This document shows, piece by piece, positions 1-10,479 of a stretch of DNA of 64,000 nucleotides. The translations under genes and the position numbers were made by a program. Every line of letters begins with the position of its first letter. Position 1 is the stretch's first letter. The notes below the pieces were generated by a model that was given only the letters and a program-made list of their open reading frames with translations, was not told the DNA's origin and ran no database searches. The DNA comes from Aquatica leii (lineage: Eukaryota; Arthropoda; Insecta; Coleoptera; Lampyridae), in contig CM069437.1 in NCBI GenBank assembly GCA_035610365.1, positions 52,786,093-52,850,092 on the forward strand, given 5' to 3'.

Positions 1-740
1 AGCGACTTTTATAAAAAAATTTAATTTAAAGATCCTACTTAGAAAAACGAACCGTAGACTATAAGATAAAAAACTGTCAACAACTATAATTGCCAACTTT
101 TTTAAACACATTTAAAAATGCGTAACATTTATTTCTGTATTTATTAAATAAAGGTTTACCTTTTTATTGTAAAAAGTGTTCGTATTAATAGAAATTGTTT
201 CATAACTTAACTAAAACTTTACAAAGCGGAATCTTGTATAAAGTAGAAAGTTTACTTGGTCCCAGCAAATTTTAGCAGGTTTGTATATACATAGCAAATA
301 ATTTAAACGTTGTTACCCTTATTAAAATACTCTCACGGAAAAAAATTATTCTGTTGTAAAAAGTAATATATCTAAATATAATTTGTCTAGTACAAAAAAC
401 TACAATAAATAATTGTTAAATACATTAAATAGTATCATAACATGGTATAAAAATTTAAAGTCACACATTACGTTGTCATTGTACGTATGATTATTGACTT
501 AAATTTTATACGTAAAACAATAAACAACTACATAAATTAATCTGTAATACTAGCAATATTGTTAAAAAAGTATTTAAATATTAGCACAATTAAAAGAAAA
601 TATTGCAATCTTGCTAGCAACACTTTATAGTTCACAACAACGTGACAAACCGGTTCAGTACAAAACTATACTAACGACCTCTAGTGCGCAGTACAAATGT
701 ATGGGTCGCAAAATTTCCATAAAGTTGACTATCTTTAAGA
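1..740. other. AT-rich sequence, nothing recognised
   Basis: No reading frame of useful length and no recognisable element, repeat or RNA gene on either strand. The composition is strongly AT-rich with many short A and T runs. Confidence 0.6.
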
Positions 741-790
741 AGCTTTGTAAAACGTTGGCAACTTTGGCTCTGACATTGACATAGTAGTAC
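741..790 (+). repeat. PLE-A terminal fragment
   Basis: The segment contains AAAACGTTGGCAACTTTG followed by a GACATTGACA-like stretch. It matches the better preserved PLE-A termini at 27972-28065 and 39300-39400, which continue with ATGACACGGTCCAAACCC. It is a short, eroded piece of the 3' end of that family. The PLE-A coding relic at 1021-1510 lies downstream, so the two need not come from one insertion. Confidence 0.45.
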
Positions 791-1020
791 AGACTACAGC
801 TGTCAAAGCTTTTCTTTTTATACTATATATTTCTTTACAATAGTTTTTTATATTGAAGTACTTTTGTCAAAAGTTGTTAATGTATTTAATTATTTTATTT
901 GAGACTTTTTCGTAGTTGTGGTTATGTGCGTTTAAAATTAAAATCTTATTTTTGGCGGATAAGGTCACCTCTCAAATTTTTTCTTCTCACAAGGACATTT
1001 TTTTTTGCACTTTGTTCTTA

Positions 1021-1510
1021 AGGTGAATATCTAATTGCTTGATCATGTGGTTTAGTCTACATCGGTGAAACTGGTCGTTATGTGATCACACGCATTTCAG
1101 AACACGATTATTGTATAAAGAAAAAGCATATTGTTAAGTCTGCTGTTACTGAACATCATTTTACCACAGATCATAACATAGATTTTGATTAGTTTTGGTG
1201 ATTGCAAAATCTGTATTTTTCTTCAATAGAAAAATCTAAGAACATATAAAAATCATTAAACACCCCAATAACTTCAATCAAGACCATAATTTCAGTCAAT
1301 CCTCAACCCAGTTATTACTCGTTACCTCTTTTTGAGCGAAACTTAATCAAATGCACGTTTAAGCAGCCGTGGTAATACTTCTTTTTTATACACGGAAACT
1401 TTCTTCTTCAGTCACTTCTATGGAGTTTAGAATTTGGCTTGCCTCACAAGTTGATTACTGACCGCAGTAATTTTTTTGTTAAATTGTCGTTTGCTTCTTC
1501 AAGTTAATCG
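1021..1510 (+). pseudogene. PLE-A GIY-YIG endonuclease end and 3' UTR
   Basis: Relic of the C-terminal GIY-YIG endonuclease of a Penelope-like retroelement. From about 1046 the frame reads CGLVYIGETGRYVITR, the core motif of this domain, then SAVTEHH. After an internal stop, a shifted frame gives IKHPNNFNQD, the conserved tail seen in PLE-B as IKHPNHFNRD. The following 3' UTR (about 1380-1510) matches 39045-39170 base by base over more than 100 bp, which ties this fragment to the PLE-A copy inside the inner hAT. The reverse transcriptase is absent. Stops and frame changes show it is dead. Confidence 0.8.
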
Positions 1511-2290
1511 ATTTTTTCAAAACTAATTTCTTTAAAGTCCATTTAGTCTTCACTTAAATTCTAAAACATTGACACTATTTTCACATGTTACTACAGCTAT
1601 CTGCACTCTTTTACTGTAATCACTATAATTTTTGTACTCTACTGTTTTCCGGTTACACTTTATAATAAGTACTGTTCTTAAAAAGTAATGCAAGCAACCA
1701 CATTTGTGGTCTTGAGTCAGGTTTTATAGTTTACTTTACGCAGGGAACAGCTACTGCAAAGAGCGTCTTTAATGTTGGCACCCTTTAATCTTAAACAACA
1801 TTTGTTCTTCAAAACATTTATTTTTGAGAAAAATGTTTTACACACATACAATAAGCTCGTAAAGTATGAAATAAATTCATTATTTCCTAAATGACAAAGT
1901 TTGAGAAAACTTCCTTGGACACGTCCATTTTGTTTTTTTAAACGTAACTTTTTTCGCCATTGACATTTTAAGCTCTTGTTTTGTTTCCAAACTATGACGT
2001 CATCGACATTTTTTTGGATAGCAACCTACATTATTTAACGCATTTTGATAGTTAATTTTTCTGAGTACTAAATTGTCAAAAAAGTGTAACCTCGCAGAGA
2101 AAAGTTTCCGATATATTCGGTTTTAAAGTTTTAAAAATTTAAGTGAAAGTTATGCCATCAGACCAATTATCAAGAAAACGATTTTGACAGTTGCTAGAAT
2201 TTTGAAATTGTTCCTCAAAAGTTTATGTTCTACCTTCCTGATTAATTATTGCTTAATAGTATTTCAAAATCATTTTGCTTTTCTCAACTA
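1511..2290. other. Unassigned AT-rich sequence
   Basis: The start may be the eroded end of the PLE-A 3' UTR, but similarity to the copy near 39.2 kb fades at about 1510. I see nothing else. Confidence 0.5.
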
Positions 2291-2297
2291 TTTGAAA

Positions 2298-2790
2298 ATG
2301 GTCCGCTGTTTAAGTAAAATGGAAACAATAAAAATTTTGATGATGATGGGTTATGGAGACAGAGTTCGCACACAAATTGAGGTTTGCTGTTTATTTCATA
2401 ACAAATATTCTAAAAGAGAACCAATTACACAGATGACCGTTAGCAAGATCAAACAAAAATTTTTGAAAGTGGGCAATGTGATAGATCGCCAAAAATGACT
2501 TATTCAACAGTTCAGAAAGATGTTAACTTAAACGTTTTACTTGAATTTCAAAAATATCCTTATTTATCCACCCGCCAAATGGCAGCACACAACGAAATAG
2601 TTCAAAGAACTAAACGAAGATGATCTTTACTGTAAGTTAGAGTTTTGCAAAACCATATGTGTCAACGCCTGAATTATGACAAAAATTTTCACGAAATATT
2701 GTATTTTCCGATGAAACTACCTTTTATCTCAACGGCACAGTAAATTAGCAAAACTGTAGAACTGAAAAAAGTAAACTTACGGTCAGATTT
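2298..2790 (+). pseudogene. Tc1/mariner-like transposase relic
   Basis: Broken DNA transposase. The N-terminal part reads METIKILMMMGYGDRVRTQ and continues to NVIDRQK, a helix-turn-helix typical of mariner-related transposases common in arthropods. After a stop at about 2495 a shifted frame continues with NLNVLLEFQKYP and STRQMAAHNEIVQRT, the second helix-turn-helix. A further frame at about 2700 gives IVFSDETTFYLNGTVN, the block carrying a catalytic aspartate (FSDE). Downstream DDE residues are missing, so the element is truncated as well as frameshifted. Inverted repeats were not found. The superfamily is fairly sure, the exact family is not. Confidence 0.75.
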
Positions 2791-2929
2791 ACCGCGGGGG
2801 AACACTTTCCGCTTATGTACAATTACCATGTATACCTAAATAGAGGACGCATTTATTTATTAATATTAATACTACCATTGGAACATTCTGGAATGTAAAT
2901 TGAGGGTATGTTTACAAATTGTTTAACAG

Positions 2930-3290
2930 AAATAACGTCATTAACTGTATCAATTGCATTTTCGTTAGTGGTACTATTACTAGAATTTTCAACGATTCCG
3001 CCGTAGGAAATCTTGTTAGCCGTGGACTTTATGTGTTAAAGATTGTCAAACGTACCGCTCTGCAACAATGTTGGACTTCCAGCCTTCGTGTCTTTTCAAA
3101 GAAAGGACGTCCGTACCGCTATTAGCTAAAAGAGTAGTGGAGGTTCTCCTAAAGCTGTGGCCCGTGTAGTCTTTGTAAAGATCCAGATTTAAAAACTTGG
3201 CTATTTTCTTCGGTATAGCGGATAAAGTATGGTTGCCTACTACTTGACGTACACATTTACCAAAAAAAAAAGTTGATGGTAGCATCAAAT
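2930..3290 (-). pseudogene. Crypton-like tyrosine recombinase, C-terminal relic
   Basis: On the minus strand an 80-residue frame (3288-3046) contains YTGHSFRRTSTTLLANSG, then LKRHEGWKSNIVAERYV. This is the catalytic C-terminus of a tyrosine recombinase: the HxxR pair (HSFR), the second histidine (RHEGW) and a tyrosine at the end (ERYV) in the usual order and spacing. Past a stop, another frame reads IVENSSNSTTNENAID, like the Asn-rich tail seen after the catalytic domain in insect Crypton-type proteins. The first catalytic arginine and the N-terminus were not found. A plus-strand frame over 2919-3125 is its antisense shadow. Confidence 0.75.
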
Positions 3291-3299
3291 TATATTATT

Positions 3300-4330
3300 T
3301 TACGTTTATTGTTAATGAGCGTTCGAAAAAAATTGCCTTTAGTAGCTATATTAATATCAAATCTCAATTCAGACAAAACAAACATCCGTGGTTTCGGATC
3401 AGAAGTAGTAAATTAAAGAAAAGCAATAATTATTACTTTATTGATAAAATACAAATTTTTTTAATTATTAAAAAAAATGCAAAACTATCTAGTATATAGT
3501 TTTAATATAGTATAATCTATACATTGTTATGGGAGAGATACATTCTCTTTGTTTGGCTTTCTTTAGTAGGTGTTATGGTACATACTCGTATCATGAGTAG
3601 CAAAAAAACACTCTTTTACGATTCCAGCAAAGGATAAACCTTTTCATGAAACCGATGATTCTGGCCTTGCAAGTTTTTAATTTCTCTAACATTACCATGT
3701 TTTTAATTTAATTTATGCTTTTTACTATAAATTATGTTCCAGTAGTATTAAAGTTTGGTTAAAAAAATAAGAACATATTGGCAGCAAATTTATAAATAAC
3801 AACTTAAAGAACAAGATGGTTTTAGTACCATTAAACACAATTTTCAAAATCATATTTTTTGTTGTATTCAAAAGTTCTCATACGTCCTAACAAGAAATAA
3901 CAATTTAGCATACTCATAAAAAATAGTATTTTGTGTTTACTCTGTATGGCTGTAAAAGTTTACCGAGTACTGCCACATGTAAGGTCTATATATTTTGATT
4001 GGTAGTAAAAGATGCATATTCTTGCAATGTTTAGTAATTTCCTCGTCACATCAAGAGCTAAGATTTGAAATTAAAAAAAAATTAAATTAGATTTGATTAT
4101 CATGTATAAGTAAACAACAGTCTACACGAAATATTGTTTCTTCATTTTGAATTTGCCTATTTCTCCATCATCGAATTATACATAAATAGACTCGCTAAGA
4201 AAACAAAATACTCAACAACACAGAAGAAGATGTATCTCGTTTATTATAGTAGTTTAGTAATTATGAGAAAATAATCGATGAATTAAGCAAAAAACTATAT
4301 AGTTCAGTTTTTTTGTACTTTTTTTTCGGA
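3300..4330. other. Unassigned AT-rich sequence
   Basis: No coding relic, RNA gene or clear repeat seen up to the MULE target duplication at 4334. Confidence 0.55.
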
Positions 4331-4333
4331 GAC

Positions 4334-4342
4334 TTTTTTTTC
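4334..4342. repeat. Left target site duplication of the MULE
   Basis: Eight T residues and a C. The same nine bases occur at 6816-6824, immediately outside the opposite end of the element. A 9-bp duplication is normal for Mutator-like transposons. It is low-complexity, so weight rests on the exact match at both boundaries. Confidence 0.75.
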
Positions 4343-4586
4343 CGGTAAGGGACACTTCGCCACCGCCAGTTGGCCGTCGCCAGTTCGTCGTCGCCAGTTC
4401 GTCGTCGCCAATTCGTCGTCGCCGTTTCGCCGTCGCCATATCGCCGTTTCCATTTCGCCGACGGACATTTCGCCATCAGCCGTCTCGCCGCAAGCAGTAA
4501 TTTATTTGCGAACAAAAAAGTTAAAATATAATAAATTCAATATTTATTTATTTTTCATGTTACGAAACTAATTAAATTAAGTACCT
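4343..4586 (+). repeat. Left terminal inverted repeat of the MULE
   Basis: Starts CGGTAAGGGACACTTCG. The outer 150 bases are a run of 9-12 bp units such as CGTCGCCAGTT and CGTCGCCGTTTC. The inner 90 bases are AT-rich. It is the reverse complement of 6572-6815 with few differences. Minus-strand open frames here, rich in Arg and Thr, are artefacts of the GC-rich repeat. Confidence 0.9.
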
Positions 4587-5007
4587 GCGAACTGCGAAGT
4601 TGAGCTTGGTCGCGAAGGGGTTGAAAGTTCAAATATTTACACGTTATTTTTATTTCCTACTTTACTTAAAATAAAACAATACAAATACATGTCTATGCAT
4701 TTTAAAGAATTAAAAGATAATAGTGTTATGTTGTAAAATATACTTGAATATAGTCCCCATCAATTATACCTTTTGTTTAAAGTTTTTCTATTTTTTCTGT
4801 TTCTATTTTAACAAAAGGTATACAATTAGTGGTAAATTACTCATCCAAGGATAGCCCAAACTAAACTTTCCAAATTATTGTTAAAATTTTGACAATAGGA
4901 TCAAAAACAATATAAATAATCTTTGTTGTCCGGTCCGTCACTATATAACTCGAACAATATGATCCACTAATTTAGTCTTGATGAATTGATCTACAAGCTA
5001 AAGTGAT

Positions 5008-6516
5008 ATGGAGGCATCCATTGTTTTGAGTATTAGAGGGAAGGAGAAATTTTGTAAAGACGGGTATGTGTATGTGTTTGACGCGTGTTCCAAAAGTGAC
5101 CCTAATATTAAGTTTTGGCGTTGTGAAGAACGTGGGCGGTGTAAAGCCAGGATTCATACACAGGGTGAAGATTTAATCAAACAAGTGAATACTCACTCTC
5201 ACGATGCTTCGGTCGCGAGAACTGAAGTTCTGACGGTCGTTACCCAAATGAAGAAGCGCGCCACAGAAACAATGGAACAGACCAGCCAAATAATAAACGC
5301 ATGTACTTCAAATACAACGCAAGCAGTGCAGGGTTCTTTACCTAACATCAACGCTTTAAAAAAAATTATAAGACGACAACGAAAAGAAATAAACAATGCT
5401 CCGCCAAATCCTGCTAGTATAGAAGAGTTGGATATTCCTGAAATATATAAAACATATCAACCAGGGCCATGTCAAACAGAAATTTTTTTACTGTACGAAG
5501 ATATAAAAGATTTATTAGTGTTTAGTCGAGAAAGTTGGCTTGAACATCTAACTGCTGATACATGGTTTGTTGATGGCACTTTCAAAATAGCCCCCGTATT
5601 ATATTCTCAAGTCTACATCATAATGGTGAGAAAACATAATAGTGTACATCGGGTAATATACGTTTTGTTGCCAAATAAACAAAAACAGACGTACTTGAGA
5701 TTATTTGAAATAATAAAGAATTTACGACCAAATATAAATTCATCAGCCATATACTGCGACTATAAAGTAGCTGCATTTATGGCTATGAGGAAAGGTTTTC
5801 CCGGTGTTATTGTCAAGGACTGCTTCTTTCATCTCGCCTAGAATATGCGGAAAAAGCTTGGCGAACTTGGTTTAACTCGGTTTTACAATAAAGATCCCGA
5901 ATTTTCGTTGAAAGCTAAAATGATAACAGCGTTCTTTTTTGTTCCTATCGACAACTTAGACGATGCAATTGATACTCTATCAAACGTTCTCCCACCGGAG
6001 CTTCAATCAGCTGTTAAACTGGTTTGAAGACAACTACGTTGGAAGGCCAAATCGTAGAGGAAACGGTCGACGAGCTCCTCTGTTTGACGTGGAGATGTGG
6101 AATTTGTATCAAAGGACGTTGGCAGGCCAAGATCGTACAAACAACCACGCTGAAGCAGCGCACAGGAGATTACAAACGGAGTTAGGTATGTATAAATAAC
6201 ATTCTACAGTAGTTGTACAAAGTGAAAATTAACACTTTTGAGAAGTGTATAAAAATTAGTGGGTACCTAACAAATCTTTCAACTTCTAGGGGTTCAGCAT
6301 CCTACTTTATGGAAGTTCATCGATGGTCTTCGTGCAGTGCAGAAGGGACGGGACATATATTATGAGCATATTATAGCTGGAAATGAACCCGTAAAAAAAT
6401 TAAGAAGATACAGAGAAGCAGATGCGAGAATATTGCACATAGTACAAAATTTTGAACGACATAACGTTGTTGAGTATCTTCGCGGAATTGCTCATAATTA
6501 TCAAATGGGTCTGTAA
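5008..6516 (+). pseudogene. MULE transposase with FLYWCH zinc finger, two exons, inactivated
   Basis: Transposase of the surrounding element. Residues 1-70 form a FLYWCH-type zinc finger (CEERGRCKAR, then HSH). About residues 185-280 hold the MULE catalytic start WFVDGTFKIAP and the KDCFFHLA block. TAG at 5839-5841 sits where the family has Gln after HLA, a likely CAG to TAG change. The frame resumes at 5842 and shifts by one near 6005-6020, then runs through NRRGNGRRAPLFDVEMWN and TNNHAEAAHRRLQTELG. An intron (6186-6289) joins this to VQHPTLWKFIDGL and a tail ending at TAA 6514-6516. The ATG at 5008 is chosen because the zinc finger starts directly after it. Confidence 0.9.
6186..6289 (+). 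other. Intron in the MULE transposase
   Basis: A 104-base GT-AG intron, GTATGT to TTCTAG. It contains in-frame stops, is AT-rich and ends in a pyrimidine tract. Removing it joins codons as ELG-VQHPTLW, which restores the family's conserved Trp-containing block in frame down to the natural stop. Phase 1 junction, with the Gly codon split. Confidence 0.85.
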
Positions 6517-6571
6517 AACTTCATATCTATGTTTTAACATATTTTTAAATTTAGATACTTAATACATATAT

Positions 6572-6815
6572 AGGTACTTAATGTAATTAGTTTCGTAGCA
6601 TGAAAAATAAATAAATATTGAATTTATTGTATTTTAACTTTTTTGTTCGCAAATAAATTACTGCTTGCGGCGAGACGGCTGATGGCGAAATGTCCGACGG
6701 CGAAATGGAAACGGCGATATGGCGACGGCGAAACGGCGACGACGAACTAGCGACGGCGAACTAGCGACGACGAACTGGCGACGGCGACTTGGCGACGACG
6801 AAGTGTCCTAGACCG
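6572..6815 (-). repeat. Right terminal inverted repeat of the MULE
   Basis: Reverse complement of 4343-4586, ending AAGTGTCCTAGACCG. It shows the same tandem GGCGACGACGAACT-like units as the left end, with small unit differences such as CTAG for CCAG. Confidence 0.9.
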
Positions 6816-6824
6816 TTTTTTTTC
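6816..6824. repeat. Right target site duplication of the MULE
   Basis: Eight T residues and a C, identical to 4334-4342. Confidence 0.75.
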
Positions 6825-6848
6825 GGCCTCCAGTAAGAATACGTAACA

Positions 6849-7048
6849 TTAAAATTCCGTAGGTTTTCACGACCGGTGTCGCTTGTAATATAATCTTCTT
6901 TCGGGTTTTGCCGTGTAGTTTAATTTTGCTTAGACGTCTATGCTGCTAGCAGATAGATGCCAGATCCCGAAGAAGCTGGCAGCAAAAACTGCGAAACGTC
7001 GAAGCAAACTACGACTACTCGGCGAAATCCGGAAGAAGATTATACTGC
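6849..7048 (+). mobile_element. 200-bp palindromic element between 11-bp direct repeats
   Basis: AATACGTAACA occurs at 6838-6848 and again at 7049-7059, bracketing exactly 200 bases. Within it, 6888-6918 and 7015-7044 are inverted copies (ATAATCTTCTT matching AAGAAGATTAT, then GTTTTGCCG matching CGGCGAAAT), so the insert can fold on itself. The middle holds CCGAAGAAG, a short GCAG/CTGC hairpin and GAAACGTCG, reminiscent of the hammerhead-like core at PLE ends in this window. It encodes no protein. It could be a tiny non-autonomous element, or fused PLE termini. Confidence 0.6.
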
Positions 7049-7059
7049 AATACGTAACA

Positions 7060-9700
7060 CTGCATTACATGTAATAAGGCTATTACTATTCTAACTGTTC
7101 TTTTATTTATTTGACCTCCCCAACACTATTTGCTGTATATGCCATCGCTAACAACGTTTCAAATTACCTAATAAATAAATATGTACAGATAATTGTGCAG
7201 AATTAAAAGAATGAAAAAAACTCTCTACCTTTTGAAACCATTTTGATAGTGCTGGTAAAGAATGGCATAATAGTTTCGCATTTGGAAGGTTGATGTATTC
7301 TGAAAGAAATTGTAGTAAAAATTAAGCAACCGATTGTTGATCCTCAATCAAAGAAAGTGTATAAAATACAGAGATGCAAATAAAACAAAAACACCTCAAA
7401 ATATTTACAGAAACGGTTCGCAAACAAAACATATTCTTCAGGGCTGAACTGTGCGGAAAAAATGTGTAGGCTCATTCTATATTAAACAGATATTCTATTT
7501 AACACCAGTTTACATTAAGCAACATAACGACGGTTTTAAAAATAACAATGCGGATTAATAGTACTTAAGAGTGATTGTAGAAAAAACATTGTATAACTCG
7601 TACAACAGTGTTTTGGCGTAAATTTCATAATTATATGTCGCGTGCCAGAAACAGTCACTTTTTGCAATAATTGCATAAGTAGCTATCCTTTGAATAAATA
7701 ACCGTTTTTTTAAAACAAATTTACCGACATAAGCTAAAATTATTAGACCAGATTTGGTAGTTACAGAAAAAAATGAAACTTCTGTTACGTTACTTTTATT
7801 TTTTAAAAATACCGTAACCAATTTAAAATGATATTAATAATCAAATAGTGAAAAGGTTCTAATCAAAATGCAAAAAAGAACGTTTGAAAACGAATTGCTT
7901 ACTGTCACGTTTAATATTATTTTTATTAACACTATACGCGTACACACCTGATTTGTATGAGGTCATTGTACTATAGCAGCAATTTAAGCCTATGCTGTAA
8001 TCTCGATTGTAGCAACGCCTTTGCACATGCAGTTAAAATACATTTTAATTGACCGTAGCCATAAAATCACAAAGCAAATGTCTTCCCGAAATAATTAGCA
8101 ATTTTTGGAGACCCTCATAAAAGAATATTAGTGTCATAATTTGCCCTACTTTTGACACATTAACGTTTAACTGTGATCAAATCTTTTAAAATTATTTTTA
8201 CCTTGATGATGTCTATTTCTGGTAATAATTAAACAGGCGCGTGTCATTATCTAACCTCTACCTAAATCATTTTCACCCGACGCTTTTACATTTTAGGAAA
8301 CTGGCATTTAAAATAATTAATTAATTGTGCGTGCGCCGAAAACACAATCAAAATATTTTTTTGTCAACCGCATATTTTTAAAAATTAGAAAGCTACATTT
8401 ACTTCCTAAATTATGTAACTTGTTCGTGTTAATTACAGCAACATCGGCACCACACAATCTAAATTGCACTTAATCCGTAAAAAGCTTTTACAATATTTAT
8501 TAAAAAAAAGAGTCTGGGTCGAAAATTTATGGTTATAGATACACAAAAACCATTGATTGTATTTTTCTGTTATGACCACTTAAGTTTTAGTTTTTACGAT
8601 TCCTTTATCTTCAAGGACAAATATAATGGATTACTTACACAAAAATAAAGTTGTTTACTATACGAGTTTCTCCCTAAGAAAAAAACATTCCTTAACTGAA
8701 TTAATTCAATGTGCACAACACATTTTGAAAGTTGGCAACGATATACTCTTCTGTAAACATACCAACCGTGGTGTAATGTTGTTTATGACTGCTATTTTCA
8801 TAAACAGTGGATGAAACTGAGTTATTCTTTAGACTTTATAATATTTTTTTTGTTATTCAGTTCAGTGTAAACATTTTTGTGTATTACATTTAAAAAAATA
8901 AAAATTTTAATTAAAATAATAGCGCACGAAAACAAAGCTTAATTATAAGATGCTTTTACAAATGGTTACAATTTTTCGATAACAACGTGTAAATGTTGTA
9001 TAAAGAAACATTTTTGACGGTTATTGGATTGACGTTTACATTAATGAGAAACGTTATCGATTATGACAAATCTGACATAATCCATTCAAAACAAACCATA
9101 TTTTAATTGTTCTACAGAATGCTGTAGTGCTAAGAGCATTGTAGATTTATAATCTAAAAATTAAAAAAAAATTGTACAGCAACTCTACTGATAAGAGAAT
9201 CTTTTTTTTTATAATTACACATATTACAGACACAATTATATTTTAATTTAATAAAAGTAAAATAATAAATACAGCCAGTAAACAATTTCTGTCATGCAAG
9301 GACGGATTGACAATAATTAAACTGTTTGAAAATATTTCTAGAATTATTAAAACAAGAAAGAAAACAATTATGTATCTTATTATTACGCAGCAACAAACTT
9401 TATCGATTACTTAATCGGGCTCTATTTTATTAAGAATGGCTTTTTCTACGGCTATTAAAATAAATAATTCCAAATATTCATCACTAAGAGTGCTTCTTAA
9501 CTTATGTTTAACAAACTTAGTTTCTGCTTAAGATATCTAATTTTGGAACTTAATGTTTATTTTGTTTTACATTTTGAATCTTTCCCAGTTATTCGATAAC
9601 CGGTATCACGGCTTTATCAAGTGGAATTAACAGAATTCGCTAAAAAGTATAGTTATAAACGAGTTTTCATGAACTTTAGAGGTAAAAGTTACACGCTTGA
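7060..9700. other. Long AT-rich stretch without recognised features
   Basis: Small open frames occur on both strands (for example 7555-7821 minus, 8626-8814 plus), but none has a recognisable motif or composition different from background. I see no element ends. Confidence 0.55.
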
Positions 9701-9739
9701 AAACGACGATTACCTAATACGCTAAGATGCCGTTCGGAC

Positions 9740-10392
9740 ACATCAGCACCAAAAAAATATGAAAGCAAAGAGTCATCTACGGAAAACCGAAAAAGAAAGA
9801 GATGGGATACGTTGGAAGATGACAGTAGCGCAGAAAACAAAGTAAGAAAACCATACAAATCCCCGAAAAATCGAGAGGAAACGAATTTGGTTGAAATGAT
9901 GAGAGAATTGATAAAAGAAGTTAAGGCAATAAGAGAAAATCCGAAAAATTATCAAGAAGAGATGCAGCAATTAAAACAAGAAAATAAAATAGTGAGAAAT
10001 AATAGTAAACTACTTGAAAAAAAGGTAGAAAATGTAGAAAAGCAGCTGAGGAAGCACAAGTCATCATTAAAGGTTACGAATTGAAAGAGAAGGAAGGCAG
10101 AAAACAAATCGCACAATTTATTTCAGACACATTACAAACAGATATTACAATTACGGATATACAAAAAACAAAATGTAAAGAAGGAAATGTAGTAATGACA
10201 ATAGTACAATTGGATAATTGGAAAGACAAAGAAGAATTATTGAATAATAAAAATAAATTTACAATACTACATCCAACACAAACAGAAGCAAAACAACAGA
10301 AGGAAGTACGAGATCTTGCAAAGGCGAAAAAATCAAAAAATTACTCTGCCAAAGCAGGTTACCAGAAAATCTGTTTAAATAAAATTGGATAA
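9740..10392 (+). pseudogene. LINE-A ORF1 (coiled coil, L1 ORF1p-like)
   Basis: The reading frame starts upstream of the first TTG, with SAPKKYESKESSTENRKRKR, so no start codon is certain. It is followed by a Lys/Glu-rich coiled coil (about 9870-10050) and, after a frameshift near 10055, by VIIKGYELKEKEGRKQ and DIQKTKCKEGNVVMTIVQL. This order, a basic N-terminus, coiled coil, then an RNA-binding domain, is that of L1-type ORF1 proteins, which coat the element's RNA. The last part (AKAKKSKNYSAKAGYQK) is also typical. Confidence 0.75.
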
Positions 10393-10479
10393 AAATAGAA
10401 CACAAATACAGGAAAGCTGGAAAAAACGTATAAAGAAGACACAACAGAAGAAGAAGGTAGAATATTAGAATAAGTACAG

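Larger units (their letters stand above)
4343..6815 (+). mobile_element. Phantom-like MULE DNA transposon, structurally complete
   Basis: A 2473-bp element flanked by identical 9-bp duplications, with 244-bp terminal inverted repeats (4343-4586 and 6572-6815) and one transposase gene between them. FLYWCH zinc finger plus MULE transposase and TIRs built of GGCGA-type repeats are the hallmarks of the Phantom group. The transposase carries only one in-frame stop and one frameshift, and the two repeats are still highly similar, so this is among the youngest insertions in the window. The intact ends could still be recognised by a transposase supplied elsewhere. Confidence 0.9.

Noticed and set aside
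2919-3125. 68-residue plus-strand open frame
   Set aside because: Antisense to the tyrosine recombinase relic.
4254-4515. Arg/Thr-rich minus-strand frames
   Set aside because: Translation of the tandem GGCGAC-type repeats in the MULE inverted repeat, with no protein-like features.
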